A DNA stretch of 64,000 bases from Agrypnia vestita (GCA_016648135.1 JADDOH010010104.1:1-64000), one strand, 5' to 3'. Numbered from the stretch's first letter, positions 11,781-22,065 are shown. Translations and numbers: made by a program. Notes: generated by a model not told the origin, from the letters alone.

Positions 11781-11929
11781 TTGATTTTATACCACACATA
11801 TGTAGCTATTTACTTCATAAGAAAAACAAACGTTAATGTGCCTTACAAAGTTCTGAATAAATAAATGTCTTAACAAATAATGAAATAAAACAACGAATTT
11901 TTTTCCACTATTTTATATTTGAGCACTTG

Positions 11930-11978
11930 TTTCAATACATGTTTCGGAAACGTCCGTTTCCTTCATCAGGTGAATTAA
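11930..11978 (-). ncRNA. Hammerhead ribozyme motif, intact core
   Basis: On the minus strand CTGATGA (rc of 11963-11969) is followed by stem II GGAAAC/GTTTCC with a GTCC-type four-base loop and a perfect 6-bp stem. GAAA (rc of 11942-11945) and a minimal palindromic stem III ACATGT come next, ending in a GTA cleavage triplet. Stem I can form from TTCA/TGAA with one mismatch next to the core. All invariant core bases are present. A very short stem III is typical of PLE hammerheads, which often act as dimers. Confidence 0.75.
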
Positions 11979-11989
11979 GACTGAGGTAT

Positions 11990-12395
11990 GTGGGAGTGGT
12001 TGTCTGGTGTGTGGGTTGTGGATTTGGTAGAAGTGGAGGGGGTATCTAGGTGGTGGGACATCGGGAACATTGTAAGAAGGGGTGATGTGAAGGGTTGTAC
12101 TTAATTATTGATTATGTTATTTGTTGTGTTTAGGTTTTTATGAATTTCAAGTATTTCTAAATAATTTTGTTTTAGGCCGTATGTCTGTTTATGTAGGATG
12201 TGTATTTTTGTATTGCTGAATGTGTGGTTATTTTCTATAATATGATAAGCATATTCTGAAAAATTATGATTTGTGAGGCACCTTTTATGTTCTTTAAATC
12301 TTGTTTCTATTGATCTGCCTGTTCGACCTATATACGTCATCTCACAATCCCCACATTCTAGTTTATAAACCCCACTACAGTCTAAATAAATGTCT
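11990..12395 (-). pseudogene. PLE GIY-YIG endonuclease domain (C-terminal Pol fragment)
   Basis: The minus strand gives DCSGVYKLECGDCEMTYIGR, then TGRSIETRFKEHKRCL and an Asn/His-rich tail ending ...LEILEIHKNLN and NIINN before a stop. GVYKL-C-x-x-C...YIG-TGR...R-x-x-EH is the GIY-YIG nuclease as fused to the RT of Penelope-like elements, including the paired cysteines, the Arg of TGR/TRF and the Glu-His pair. A homologous tail (VQPFTSPLLTMF and a Thr/Pro/His run) continues in frame after the stop, so the stop is probably a mutation. The RT domain and start codon are missing. Confidence 0.78.
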
Positions 12396-12817
12396 TCTGA
12401 AATTACAAAAGTTTTACTCTATAAGAGCTGCATTATATTATAGACAATACGCTATTCAATGTTCAGTACTATATGTGAAAATACAAGTATTTTTAAGCTA
12501 AATTACTTCGTAAAACTCATTAGAGTTTCATTAGAGACAACAAAACCTATAATAACATGTAAAAGCTTCGGGTGTGTAATTACCTTACTTACCTACCAGT
12601 AAGATATTAATTCCTTTGTATTATATTTTTACAGACAAGTCTGTAATTTTCTGTAAATGAGCCTATTTTTTATTATTTTAATCGGAAATTTATGGTTTAG
12701 TATGAACTAATTTAAAATTTCCATAAAAACTGAAGGTCTTCAATTGAAACATACCATTTAAAAAAAAAAAGTTTTAATTTACTTTGTAATACACACACAC
12801 AATATGAGCTATTAAAT

Positions 12818-12866
12818 TACAACTATAGTTTCGAGAGGAGCAGTCCCTCTCATCATCAGGTATAGA
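12818..12866 (-). ncRNA. Hammerhead ribozyme motif, intact core
   Basis: Minus strand: stem I TAC, CTGATGA (rc of 12853-12859), stem II GAGAGG/CCTCTC (rc of 12846-12851 and 12833-12838) closing a 7-base loop, GAAA (rc of 12829-12832), stem III AC-TATA-GT, triplet GTT, stem I GTA. Every invariant core base is present and all three helices can form. It lies about 50 bp downstream of a PLE C-terminal remnant on the same strand. Confidence 0.8.
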
Positions 12867-12919
12867 TAATAACTAACTGAAATACAAAATTTATCAATCT
12901 AATTGGGTAGGTCAGGGGG

Positions 12920-13330
12920 TCAGGGGGGCGCGCGGCAGGGAAGGGTATTTTTTTCCCCGAACAACTCTAGGAGTGGTGAAGTGGACTGACATGTGATATT
13001 ATTTATTAATGTGTTTCCAGAATTAAAATTTTTTAGGATTTCAACGGTTTTCAAACTATTCATTATCCATCCTCTATGAGGAACCGAGTGGAGTAATTTT
13101 AATTTGTGACTATCGAAAGAATTAAGACTACAAAAAGTGTGTGACAAAAAGTATACAGGCCAAACCACTAAAAACTTAAATACACGCATAAAAGAACATC
13201 GCCGCTGCTTAAAAATTTCTCCGAATTTGCCAATCTTATAATTAACACCAATCATTCTTTGGATAGTCACAAATTAAAATTACTCCACTCGGTTTCTCAT
13301 AGAGAATGGATAATGCTATTTCGCGTTTCT
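12920..13330. mobile_element. Penelope-like element remnant, internally inverted
   Basis: Two pieces of one PLE Pol C-terminus lie head to head. The plus strand (about 13135-13320) gives KKYTGQTTKNLNTRIKEHRRC, i.e. the GIY-YIG core, then NHSLDSHKLKLLHSVSHREW. The minus strand (about 13125-12920) repeats FDSHKLKLLHSVPHRGWIM and continues SLKTVEILKNFNSG...STSPLLELF. The shared DNA forms an inverted pair, 13060-13118 against 13258-13318. The minus arm leads straight into the hammerhead at 12866-12818. This looks like a snap-back or inversion of one element, now broken by stops. Confidence 0.7.
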
Positions 13331-14639
13331 TGGTCTCGTCTTTGTGTCTTGGATCCTATAATATAATATTGTACACTTCGTCAGTTTTGACGTGATGGAT
13401 ATTGTATAAAATAAGTATCAATATCTATTTATTCACTTATTTCGATGATTTTATTCTTTACACAATTTGATTTATTTCTAGATAATAGATTACTTACCAG
13501 GCGCATGCAGTGAGAACACTGAAGCATGACTTTTACGTAAACGTATATTGTGGAAGAAATAAAAATGTTCTTACGGTGGAAGCGGTGAACGTTACATCGT
13601 AAAGTGATCACCATATATTGACTTCGATAAACGTTTCTCAAACAAATAGCTTCGTGTCTGTGAGACTTTTTAAATTTATCTTAATTAAATAAAAATAAGT
13701 TAAACGTGTAACATAAAAAAGTAACTGTCATACCAATTAATAATATGAAGTAGCATTTAATCTTTCGTACAGATAGATGTCATGTTCAAAATATATGCTT
13801 ATTTTTTTTTAAACTCTATCTGTTGTTTGTTTGTGTGGTGGAATCTTTAATTGACTTTTCACCAACTTCCCGACGAGCTACAGCTCTGAAACTTTCAACA
13901 TTTATGTAAAGTAGATGACTATACATTATAAAACATATTTGGCCACGATTTGGACATTATTTCGATTAAAATCATCACTTACAATAAATTAATAATCACG
14001 TCACTCACAAGAAAGGGCCCCGGAAATAGCTGAAGAACATGTCTTTAAACATCAACTATAAAACAACGTGTTTAATATTTGGTTACTGCATGAGTGATGT
14101 AAAAAATTCTATTAAGAATGTATGTAAAGAATGCGTATAAAAGCATGTCTTCATTTTTTTTTAAATTTACTTCTCATGTATTGTGATGTTTTATTTACAT
14201 TAAATATATACAGCATGAATATATTACCTACGGAGACTACTCTCGAAGGTATTGAAATGGGACTGATTGGACCTAGACAAATGCAACGCAGCATAAACAC
14301 CGTTTTCTAAGGTGAGTTTGCAATTCTCTAATGATTAATGAAATTCGTTACACTAAGGTTAATGTGAATTTCGTCGTTGCTACCGAACAACCTTCAGCAA
14401 ACATTTCACAAATTCTGCAAAAACTTATTTTAGCGTTCTGGATGGCAAATTGGGACAAGTTATATGTAGTCTTCTGTAAAGGATACCACGATTACTGTAA
14501 TACCCCGTTAATTCGAGCTCCGATAATTCAAACATCGCCGTAATTCGAAGTTTTCGAACTCACAAATCCCGAAACGTTAATTTCATAGCTGATTATCCGA
14601 TAATTTGCAATTATTTTAGCCCCTTGCACCATAAATCTA
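13331..14639. other. AT-rich DNA; no supported gene
   Basis: Short open stretches (13429-13641 minus, 14331-14543 plus) have no family features. Bases 13850-14040 (AACTTCCCGACGAGCTACAG, then CTGAAACTTTCAACA) resemble the low-complexity body of a dispersed insect repeat, but no second copy is present in the window. Confidence 0.45.
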
Positions 14640-14692
14640 TTTACTTATTTATTTACGCCCAGGGGGCTTTTACAAGTAATAATACGAATATA
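14640..14692 (-). repeat. LINE/SINE 3' tail
   Basis: Minus strand TGTAAAAGCCCCCTGGGCGT followed by AAATAAATAAGTAAAT is a small hairpin plus (AAAT)n. A partner on the plus strand at 16218-16258 reads GTAAAAGCCTATAATGGGCG, then TGAAAAAATAAAATAAATAAATA. Confidence 0.5.
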
Positions 14693-15117
14693 CAATAGAT
14701 GTAACAAAATTGTGTGGTTGAACATTGTAACTTAAATTTGTTAAAATAAAATACAATAAGACAAAATACTGTTAAAAAAGAAAAAAGGATTAATTAATTC
14801 ATTGCAGGTTTTTACATGAAAAATATTAATATACAAATAAATATAGTATAATAGAGCAATAAACAATACATTTTTTTCACATAATTTAAAATTTGACAAA
14901 ATTGAAATATTACGATGTTTTCGCAAGAAATAATAAAAAATATTTCAATATCAGGTACTAAAGTAAAAGAAAAGTTGTGATCTTTTTAAAATAATTTCAT
15001 GAAATATGCAAAAATACATACGTTTTTGTTGCGAGTTTTACTATTTCTGAATTTTAAAAATCGAATTTACGGAATTACGCATAATTCTAAATGTTTTTGG
15101 TGATAGTAAGCCTTTTT

Positions 15118-15240
15118 TTTAATAGCGAACACTGAATACGCGTCGCATCAATATTCTCACTATTTTCAAACTAAGCTTAACGCTTGCACTATGGAAACAG
15201 GACTAACTTACTGGTGTCCTGGAATGGGAAATTAACCACT
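15118..15240 (-). mobile_element. SINE family B, 3' part
   Basis: In plus-strand order: T-run, AACACTGAATACGCGTCGCA, TCAATATTCTCACTATTTTC, AAACTAAGCTTAACGCTTGC and ACTATGGAAACAGGACTAAC. This is the reverse complement of the 3' two-thirds of SINE B. The tRNA head with its B box is lost. Confidence 0.65.
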
Positions 15241-15252
15241 ACATCAAAAAGC

Positions 15253-15275
15253 TCGTGCGAAGCCGGGCAGCAAAA
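15253..15275 (+). mobile_element. Helitron 3'-end scrap
   Basis: GCTCGTGCGAAGCCGGGCAGC carries the GCGAAGCCGGG core found at insect Helitron 3' ends, also seen at 27550-27570. It directly abuts the SINE B fragment. It lacks the CTAG-T terminus. Confidence 0.35.
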
Positions 15276-16709
15276 CGGGAATAAGATATTTTAAGCATGT
15301 GAACGTGCCACATAAAGACCAGAATTACAAAAGTATTTCTAGTTTGAAATGGCATGCCCTCCGCGTGGTTGACTTGTATAGTGCGGTCAATTGGGTACAA
15401 GGGATGCTTTCATATTGCGCCTGTAAGAGGCGAAATTCCTTTTTGAAATTACTAAAGTTCATAATACGAACCTCACTTTGGAGTTCTTGGACCTTCTTAA
15501 CTGGATACTTGGGAAATTCGCCATGTCCTTTTCGGTAGACAGTGCTATTAAACGGTTGAAAATCGTAACGTTTCCTGTTTTAACAATCGTTCCGGATGTC
15601 CCTCGAGGTTCTGCTAATGTATCCCTTCTTTCGAAGGCTTTAACGGGGGAAGTGCACTTAATGTAGAAGGAAACCTGTCATTTGATGCTTCAACCCTTAT
15701 CCGGGGAGCTGTTGTGAAAAAACTTCCTTTTACGTCATAGTTTCAATGACAATCTAGTGAAAATAAAGCTAACACTTGAGACAAAACTACTTCATTACCA
15801 ACTTTCAACGATAAATAGATTATATATGTATAGATATTATAGATAGATAATATAATATATACACTCTATTTTAGACTCATATTTTAATGCTTATACCTGA
15901 TACTTTTACTGCTTATATATGTACTTAATATTTTTATATTTTACTGTTCGTACCTGATATTGTTCTTCATACTTCTTTAAAGTTATGAAATATTTTAAAT
16001 TTTAAACTTTATATTTTTATATCTTATATATACTGCTTATACCTGATATTGTTCTATATACTTTACTGTTTTATATACTTTATTTCTTCTCAACACAGAT
16101 ATTTCTAGTGTGACAGGCACATCTAACCACAGTTTTTATATTTTAATTATATAGAAATTAACAAATAAAATGAAATAAATAAATACTTCTTTGTATATTA
16201 CAAAATTTTTATACGTAAAAGCCTATAATGGGCGTGAAAAAATAAAATAAATAAATAGTAAAGGGTGTAGTAGCCGGGAATACCCCCCCCCCCCTATTTT
16301 CAGAATAACAATATGGTAACATATGTACATAGGACGTATATGTATCACACTTATTTATGAATTGTTAAATGAATTTATTTCTTAGAATGCCCACCATTCT
16401 CAGGATAACAACATCTTTATTTTTTAATTTATTTATTTTTTAAGTTAGTTAATATAACAATTTGTATATTAACTAGTATTTAACACTTTACATTCTTAAA
16501 TCTATTACTAATATACTATCCATAATAAGCTACACATTTACATTTACATCTTATGTAATCTATGGTACAATCTATAATTAATAATAAATCTTATGCTCTA
16601 CAATTCTATACTATTTTTACAATAATTATAGCATTTGTTTTTAAATTCATTCATCTTATTTCTATATATTTATAGTATTCTGAGAAAAAATGTAAAGGGA
16701 TGCACTTAT
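15276..16709. other. No supported gene; AT-rich, with a C-run and a LINE-type tail
   Basis: 15300-15720 is less AT-rich and shows short open stretches without family features. 15840-16100 consists of TTTATACTT/CTGATATTG-like degenerate AT repeats. A LINE/SINE-type tail sits at 16218-16258 (partner of 14640-14692), and a run of about 13 C follows at 16284-16296. Confidence 0.45.
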
Positions 16710-16965
16710 TTGTGTACGAAGTTATAAGGAGAAATGTCAAGAAATCTGTCAAATGTTAATATTTCTGTGATTCTAGATGAAACATTGGCTTTAATTTAAT
16801 ATTTTGACACATTGGATGCATAAATTAGGAGTTGTGTGTGAAACAAGCCAATTAATATATATCAATTTTTAAAATAATATCAGCACTTATTTAAATAATG
16901 TCAGCATTTATTTAAATAATACCAGCACTTATTTTAAATAATATTCATAACGTCAAAATTGGCGA
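16710..16965 (+). repeat. Dispersed repeat G, copy 1 with internal triplication
   Basis: Shares with 21205-21395 the order GAAATGTCAAGA-(A/C)-TCT, CAAATGT, ATATTTCT, ATGAATAAATTAG/ATGCATAAATTAG and TGTGTGAAACAA/TGTATGAATCAA. Within this copy, the 25-bp motif (CAGCA(C/T)TTATTTAAATAAT) is repeated three times at 16880-16945. Confidence 0.5.
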
Positions 16966-17324
16966 AGTTTATAATTATATATTATAGCAGTCAAGACATG
17001 TTTGTTAGGAAAGCGCAAATCAATGAATATAGACGCGTTCATATGTGAGGGTAGGGCGCTAGTCTGTATTGTAAAATCTGTATTGATCTATTTTAATGAA
17101 ATCACATCTCGTCTGTGAAGTTATAATTGTTAATACTTCTAGGAATTTGAAACAAATTTAGATAAATCACTTCTGAAAATTATTATCTTACGGAAAAAAT
17201 TACTGAATTGACATATAATGATCCGTACAGAAATTGCTGGAATTTTTCTACATGTGTTTTTCTAAATAAATTATATTTTTAAAATTAATAAGAAAATACT
17301 TTGCATTCACCACTTACTTGTTGA

Positions 17325-17640
17325 AAAAATCAACATATTTCCAATGGTCCCTTCATCAGAATGCAACTTGTACTAACAATATATAAATAAAAAAGCGAAG
17401 TATGGACAAAAACAAAATAAAAAAATATATACGGAGATGAATAAATAATATTATGTACTGATATGAAAAAAAATATAACATAACATAAAAGTACCTGGTT
17501 AATTTTAATATTCTATTTACTATTAACTCTTTTTCTTATTTCCAAAATTTCTAATTTATCTGTAATCCTGTATAATTTGTATGTAAGATTTTCAAACCTT
17601 TATTAATTTCAAAATTATTTGTTATTATAAAGCTACTTTG
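17325..17640 (-). mobile_element. Penelope-like element remnant with decayed hammerhead
   Basis: The minus strand near 17600-17510 gives ENLTYKLYRITDKLEILEIR, then KRVNSK and a stop. The LEILEI helix is the end of the PLE GIY-YIG region (compare LEILEIHKNLN at 12101). About 130 bp downstream, at 17374-17331, comes CTGATGAAGGGACCATTGGA then AATATGTTG. This reads as a hammerhead that lost the 3' half of stem II together with the G of the GAAA box. The layout is as in the other PLE copies. Confidence 0.5.
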
Positions 17641-17880
17641 AAGCTTCGGGATAATATTTTTTTGCCATAACCACAAAGTATTTTGATGACTTTTTTAAAA
17701 CAAATGTTTTAAAAGTGAATGGACCTTTCACGATAAAATTGATTGAAAGCTTATTAAGCTGTAATTTTGGCGAAAAGATTCGAAAAATTTACACTTAATT
17801 ATCAATTTCCAGACAGCAAAAACCTTAATAGTGTTTTGTGTTATTAATTTTACGCTTTTACTGCAATACGAATATATGTA

Positions 17881-18347
17881 GGGGAGGGGAGGGCATAGTG
17901 GGTAGCGGGGCATTTGGACAGCCGTTTATGCTATATAAAAAAAGACTAAAAAACAGTGTTTTAGTTAAAAAAAATACGTGAAATTAAACAGCAGTTCTTT
18001 CTCGAACTCAATTATATATTGTGGTGGTTAATTTTTCGTTTTGAAGCGGTGCCTTCATAATTAAAAGTATAAAATTGTCTGTGAAAAAGGTAAGATTTTG
18101 TCAGTGTATGTTTTGTTGTTAAAGTAACAATATGTTTGCCCCGCTAAGCCCCCACATAAGTGGTATAGCGGGGCAAATGCCATTTTACATTTATGTATTC
18201 ACATATCGTAATCGTGAAAAACATATCCATAGTCGTTCGCAATGCATTAAACCATGATATTGAGTCAAAACTTGTTGTTTAATCATAATATTTTATCTTG
18301 TAGGTATGTTTGAGTCTTAAGTACCCCACTATGCCCCCCCTCCCCTT
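17881..18347. mobile_element. MITE with G-rich terminal inverted repeats and TA target duplication
   Basis: Left end (after TA at 17879-17880) GGGGAGGGGAGGGCATAGTG; right end CACTATGCCCCCCCTCCCCTT before TA at 18348-18349. The reverse complement of the right end matches the left with a small length difference. Inside, GCCCCGCTA (18133-18143) and TAGCGGGGC (18164-18173) make a second hairpin related to the left end (GTAGCGGGGCATTTGG). There is no transposase coding. TA duplication suggests mobilisation by a Tc1/mariner/pogo-type enzyme. It lies between two PLE remnants. Confidence 0.65.
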
Positions 18348-18426
18348 TACATAGAAAGACGGTGTTAAGGTAAAATTATTTCATTTAACTTTATTATTAT
18401 TATTTAACTTTAGTTTAAATTCAGAA

Positions 18427-18655
18427 ATGGCAGAGCATGCCAGAATGGAGGAACATAAGTTTGATTCGAAATTATTATATGGGTGCAATAAAGGAAGAAA
18501 GATGGACATCTTAGAGATTTTAGAAATAAATAATAATAAAATAAATAATAAAAATATAATTAACATCCAGGTACCGCCCATAACCTCCCCACTCCTATCC
18601 ATTCTAACCCCGCCCCCAACCCCCACCACCATTACACCCACCCAACCCCTATAAA
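18427..18655 (+). pseudogene. PLE Pol C-terminus with Pro/Thr-rich tail
   Basis: Plus-strand frame MAEHARMEEHKFDSKLLYGC, then NKGRKMDILEILEINNN and NIINIQVPPITSPLLSIL, ending in a Pro/Thr-rich run and TAA. The H...H-x-F-D...LEILEI signature and the NIIN-x-QV-P-x-TSPLL segment match the copies at 12.1 kb and 12.9 kb, where the segment is interrupted by a stop. The internal ATG is just a codon of a truncated frame. The hammerhead follows 45 bp downstream on the same strand. Confidence 0.62.
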
Positions 18656-18694
18656 TTCTGTCTCGAATTATTTTTAATTTAGTTGTAAACGTGT

Positions 18695-18733
18695 TGTTAT
18701 TGACAATGGGAGAAATCCCGAAAACGTTCTAAC
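18695..18733 (+). ncRNA. Decayed hammerhead-like motif
   Basis: TTGACAA-TGGGA-GAAA-TCCC-GAAA-ACGTT keeps stem II (GGGA/TCCC) and the GAAA box. The first box is TTGACAA instead of CTGANGA, a pattern expected from CpG and C-to-T decay. It lies directly after the PLE coding remnant. Probably inactive. Confidence 0.5.
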
Positions 18734-19448
18734 AATTCTAAATAAATATAGTGGAATAAAACAGTGTTGTTTACCCTCATTTTTTTAAATATTAAAATTA
18801 TTTCCTAATTTGGTCTTCTTGTGTCTCATTTCCCCAAATCTCTACTTTGTTGTTTAAAATATATTAAAAAATACAGGATGCTGTTGCTCTCGGTGAAAAA
18901 TCTGAATCTTATTATTTTTTATCGGTTCCTTATTATCCCGAAACGAGATGCCGCCTCCGAAGCGTCCCTTGTTACTTAAGCCCGACAGTAATCTCCAGTT
19001 AATGGTTACCCAATTTACTACGGAGACATCATTATATCCGATGCGGGGTCCTGATTGGTCCTTAATTCATTCCATTAACAGGCAAATGTGTGGAATTAAC
19101 ATATTCTCGTGGTAACGATATTGGATTTAAATTTTCCTAAACGCTTGTAAGGCGATTGTTACAAATTAGGATAATTGCGAGGTAAAGTATTGGGGCTTAT
19201 TAAAACGTGCGCTTGAACGGGTTTCGGATCGGTAAATGGATATGATCTCAGATAAACTAGACTTGTTTGTGGCCTCTCCTTCATACCCAATTTATATATT
19301 TAAAATTTATTTATTTATATAGGTATCATAACAAGAATCAAGTCTATTATTCATGGATTTGGCGTTTACATTACAGAGATTAATTGTGATGATCACTATA
19401 TTGGGTGAAATTCATTAACTATTAAGAATCGAGTCACTACTTTAAGTA
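18734..19448. other. Unique-looking, TAAT-rich non-coding island
   Basis: No repeat partner in the window. 18920-19240 has balanced composition and several homeodomain-type cores (TTAATTCATTCCATTAA, GGAATTAACATATT, TTACAAATTAGG). This is suggestive of a cis-regulatory element within a long intron, but there is no direct evidence. Confidence 0.25.
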
Positions 19449-20067
19449 TTAAGGTGGAATACCTACCTATCAAGCGCGAAAAAAGGCAATATTTGTGAAT
19501 TTTTTAAAGGAAACCTATATCAATGATGGTATTGGTGTCATTTTTACATGAAAGTAGGTATTTCTAACAATACGTAAAAATTTTTTTATTAAAAAAATAT
19601 TCAACATTGGCGGAAAATTCTTGGGTTCTGTCAACTGCCGAAAAAAAAGGTTCTGCGCTGTGACCACTCCCATTTCATCTGTAATCATCAGAAAAAAAAA
19701 ACAAAAATATTATCAAAATTAACACTATAATTTAGCCTTTGATGTAGAAGCCTTTAAAAATATCGATTTTTGACAAAATAGCGGGCTTTTAAATTTAAAA
19801 TAGCGTTTTAAAATAGTAAAAAAGATATTTAAAAAAAATCCTAAGACAAAGACTAGATATGTATAGAATAGATATGTATAGAATAACCAAAAGTAATTTC
19901 AAGTTGATCGGCTCAGTGGTTGCCGAGATATTTAGGTCACCGATTTTTAAAACGTGGTTTCGAGTAAAACGCGTTTGAAAATTAAATAATGAAAAAATCG
20001 CGAAATTTTTCAACTAACATCGATCATCGATTCTAGGTAAATAATATAAGTCCTCCACCTTGTGTAG
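19449..20067. mobile_element. Possible non-autonomous DNA element
   Basis: Short terminal inverted match, AAGGTGGAA at the left (19452) and TCCACCTT at the right (20055-20062). The body is AT-rich and non-coding, with phrases such as ATCGGCTCAGTGGTTGCCGA that read like dispersed repeats. No target duplication could be shown, so boundaries are tentative. Confidence 0.3.
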
Positions 20068-21204
20068 AATTCACATACCATCGAGCACTCTTCACAAACA
20101 TAATAGAAACAGGTGTAACGTTTCTATTATGAAAGAGCCCGACTGGCAGCTACCTGCGTGTGGTGCAGCGCCGTGTGTAATCAACAAAGGGATTTCACTA
20201 TTATCAGCTATAACTTTGTATTTTTTTGAAATTTTCACACTCGTATTATTTGCAATTCACGACTGCCACACTGGGCTGGGCGTCGTCTCGCGGCTGGCGC
20301 GTACTTCGCACTGAATCGATTTTTCAAACACGACAACTCTCCCGGCGGCCTAGATCCACGCTATTTATATCCAAAAACAGGATTATCGAACCTCATAGAC
20401 TGTTCTAGCGTTTGGGAGAAGGTTCTCGTTGCTTCTAGGCTTTTTTAGGTATTTGTAGATGTTTCGCTAAGGTTATAGATAACTGTAGGTTTCTGTAGAC
20501 CGTTCTCGATTCTTCAATAGTGTTGTTCCAGGGGTTCAGAGTGCGTAAATTATGTTTAGCATTTCTTTGCAATATTAAAGATTTGTCGATTTCTCTGCCT
20601 GCCTCGAATGGAGGGTGCTTGATAGTACGCATATTTGAACATGGCGACAACACCTGCGAGTGACAGGAGGAAATAAAAAATATATATTGGAAAAAATACA
20701 CTACACACTACTACCCTCTGACGGCAAAGTTGGCTTTGAGTATGTGTGTATATATGTATATATGTTGATTACATCGGTGTCATAACTTTGGAAGTGGGTT
20801 GAACTTATCGTCATGACTGGGTGACCTTAATTCAATAGAGTGAAGTATTAACAAGCCCGGTGACACGCTGGTACTGACAGGCGTGAAGTTAGTTATACAC
20901 ACCCGGTACGCGGCCCGGGTCCATAGTGATGCATGACCGGAATATATTAAGATCTGAATTACGTTTTAAGAAAACTTTACCATGCTTAGTTAACTTTGCG
21001 CCCCACCTTTTGTCGCGATATTAATGTTGTTTCCAGTACAGTGAGAAACGCTGTCAAGCTGTTTCTTAATTAAAATATTATTCGTACTGAATCTTAAAAT
21101 ATGTGAGTAGCGTGACAGTGTAATGTTCTTCATGTGAGATAATGAAACCCCCCGTATTTTAAGGGTAGCGAGATTGCAGTACTGGTGATTTTTATTCCGA
21201 CACT
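20068..21204. other. GC-richer stretch without recognised gene
   Basis: 20100-20410 and 20530-20960 have more balanced composition than the average, including GGCGTCGTCTCGCGGCTGG and GGTACGCGGCCCGGGTCC. Open stretches here (20060-20314 plus, 20435-20701 minus) have no family signature, no good splice context and no repeat partner. They could be unrecognised repeats or non-coding conserved DNA. Confidence 0.35.
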
Positions 21205-21395
21205 AAAAAATAGTTCCTGAGAAATGTCAAGACCTCTATCAAATGTATATATTTCTATCGTTGTAGAAGAATTGGATGAATAAATTAGAGGATATGTATG
21301 AATCAAACAGATTTTTATCATATTTGAAATGATATTAGTACGTATTTATTTAATTTAATATTCATCAAATCAACATTGTGCACTCGTAAAATGTA
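21205..21395 (+). repeat. Dispersed repeat G, copy 2
   Basis: Partner of 16710-16965 (see there). Order preserved, sequence clearly diverged. Confidence 0.45.
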
Positions 21396-21774
21396 ATATA
21401 AAAGGGTTTTCGTTTGTAATGATAGGCAAATGTTTATGATTGTTATTTAAAAAAATTTATTAGGTATAGTCATATCATAATTTGAATATATATTTGATGA
21501 AAACAATAATGCATTTATACAATAAAAACGTTTTACTCGCCATTAAAGAGCTGACGCTCGAGCTTACAGGAGGAGTAGTCACATCAGTTCATGTCATGGA
21601 TATTAAAAATGTAATAAGATTTTAAGAAAATTGAGATTCAACATAAATAAATATATATTGGAATTACTCATGGGAATTTCAAGGTATTTTTTTTTAAAAT
21701 TAAGTTTATTTTTAAATGACGTACGGTATTGACTTTTTAAAAATTTTTCAGATAATCAGTTGAAAGTTTTAATA

Positions 21775-22065
21775 AACAAATTAATTAATCAATTAAAAAG
21801 ACATACAGAAAAATCTAATCCAAGAAAAAATATTTGGCTGCTACCGAGATTCGAACCCGGACCACTTTCTTTCCGGGACCAGTGCTCTGACCATTAAGCT
21901 ATAGAAGCTTTGTAGTTTTCCGTGAATATTTCGACCTCATATGTAATTCTCATTCATATTAATTGATTAATTTTTATTTTTGTCCATAGAGCAATCCACT
22001 TTTTTGATACGGTAGTTGAAATTACTTTGCAATGCTACCGCTAGATGGACGCTAGAATTAAATAA
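21775..22065 (-). mobile_element. SINE-like family C with internal tRNA-like module, copy 1
   Basis: Matches 63723-63996 end to end: TTAATTAATCAATTA, ATACAGAAAAATC, the tRNA-like block, CCGTGAATATTTCGACC, TAATTGATTAA, GATACGGTAG and GCTACCGCTAGATGGACGC. The tRNA-like block at 21835-21908, read on the minus strand, runs GCTTCTATAGCTTAATGGTC to GGTTCGAATCTCGGTAGCAGC. It has a 6-of-7 acceptor pairing, a D-arm and a good T-arm, but no regular anticodon stem. The tRNA block sits in the middle rather than at the head, which is odd for a SINE. Confidence 0.65.

Larger units (their letters stand above)
11880..12395 (-). mobile_element. Penelope-like element 3' part with GIY-YIG coding and hammerhead
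   Basis: Read on the minus strand, this unit holds in order the GIY-YIG endonuclease (12395-12101), a short Pro/Thr/His-rich former C-terminus (to about 11990), a hammerhead motif (11978-11930) and an AT-rich tail. That is the PLE 3' layout. The RT domain is absent, so the copy is truncated. The tail sequence (ACAA-ATGAAATAAAAC, TTTTCCACTATTTTATATTTGAG) recurs at 28336-28420. Confidence 0.75.

Noticed and set aside
16284..16296. Run of about 13 C as a possible regulatory or recombination site
   Set aside because: An isolated homopolymer. Could be slippage or sequencing noise, with nothing beside it to give it a role.
18381..18641. 86-codon minus-strand frame with a glycine/valine-rich start
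   Set aside because: It is the complement of the PLE Pro/Thr-rich tail, which explains its odd composition.
21531..21605. Hammerhead-like sequence with minus-strand CTGATGTGACTACTCC
   Set aside because: No stem II can be paired and no GAAA box follows. Only the first box is similar.
21835..21908. tRNA gene on the minus strand
   Set aside because: The acceptor, D- and T-arms fit, but no regular 5-bp anticodon stem forms. The block is embedded in a repeat that recurs at 63.7 kb, so it is a repeat-borne tRNA-like module.
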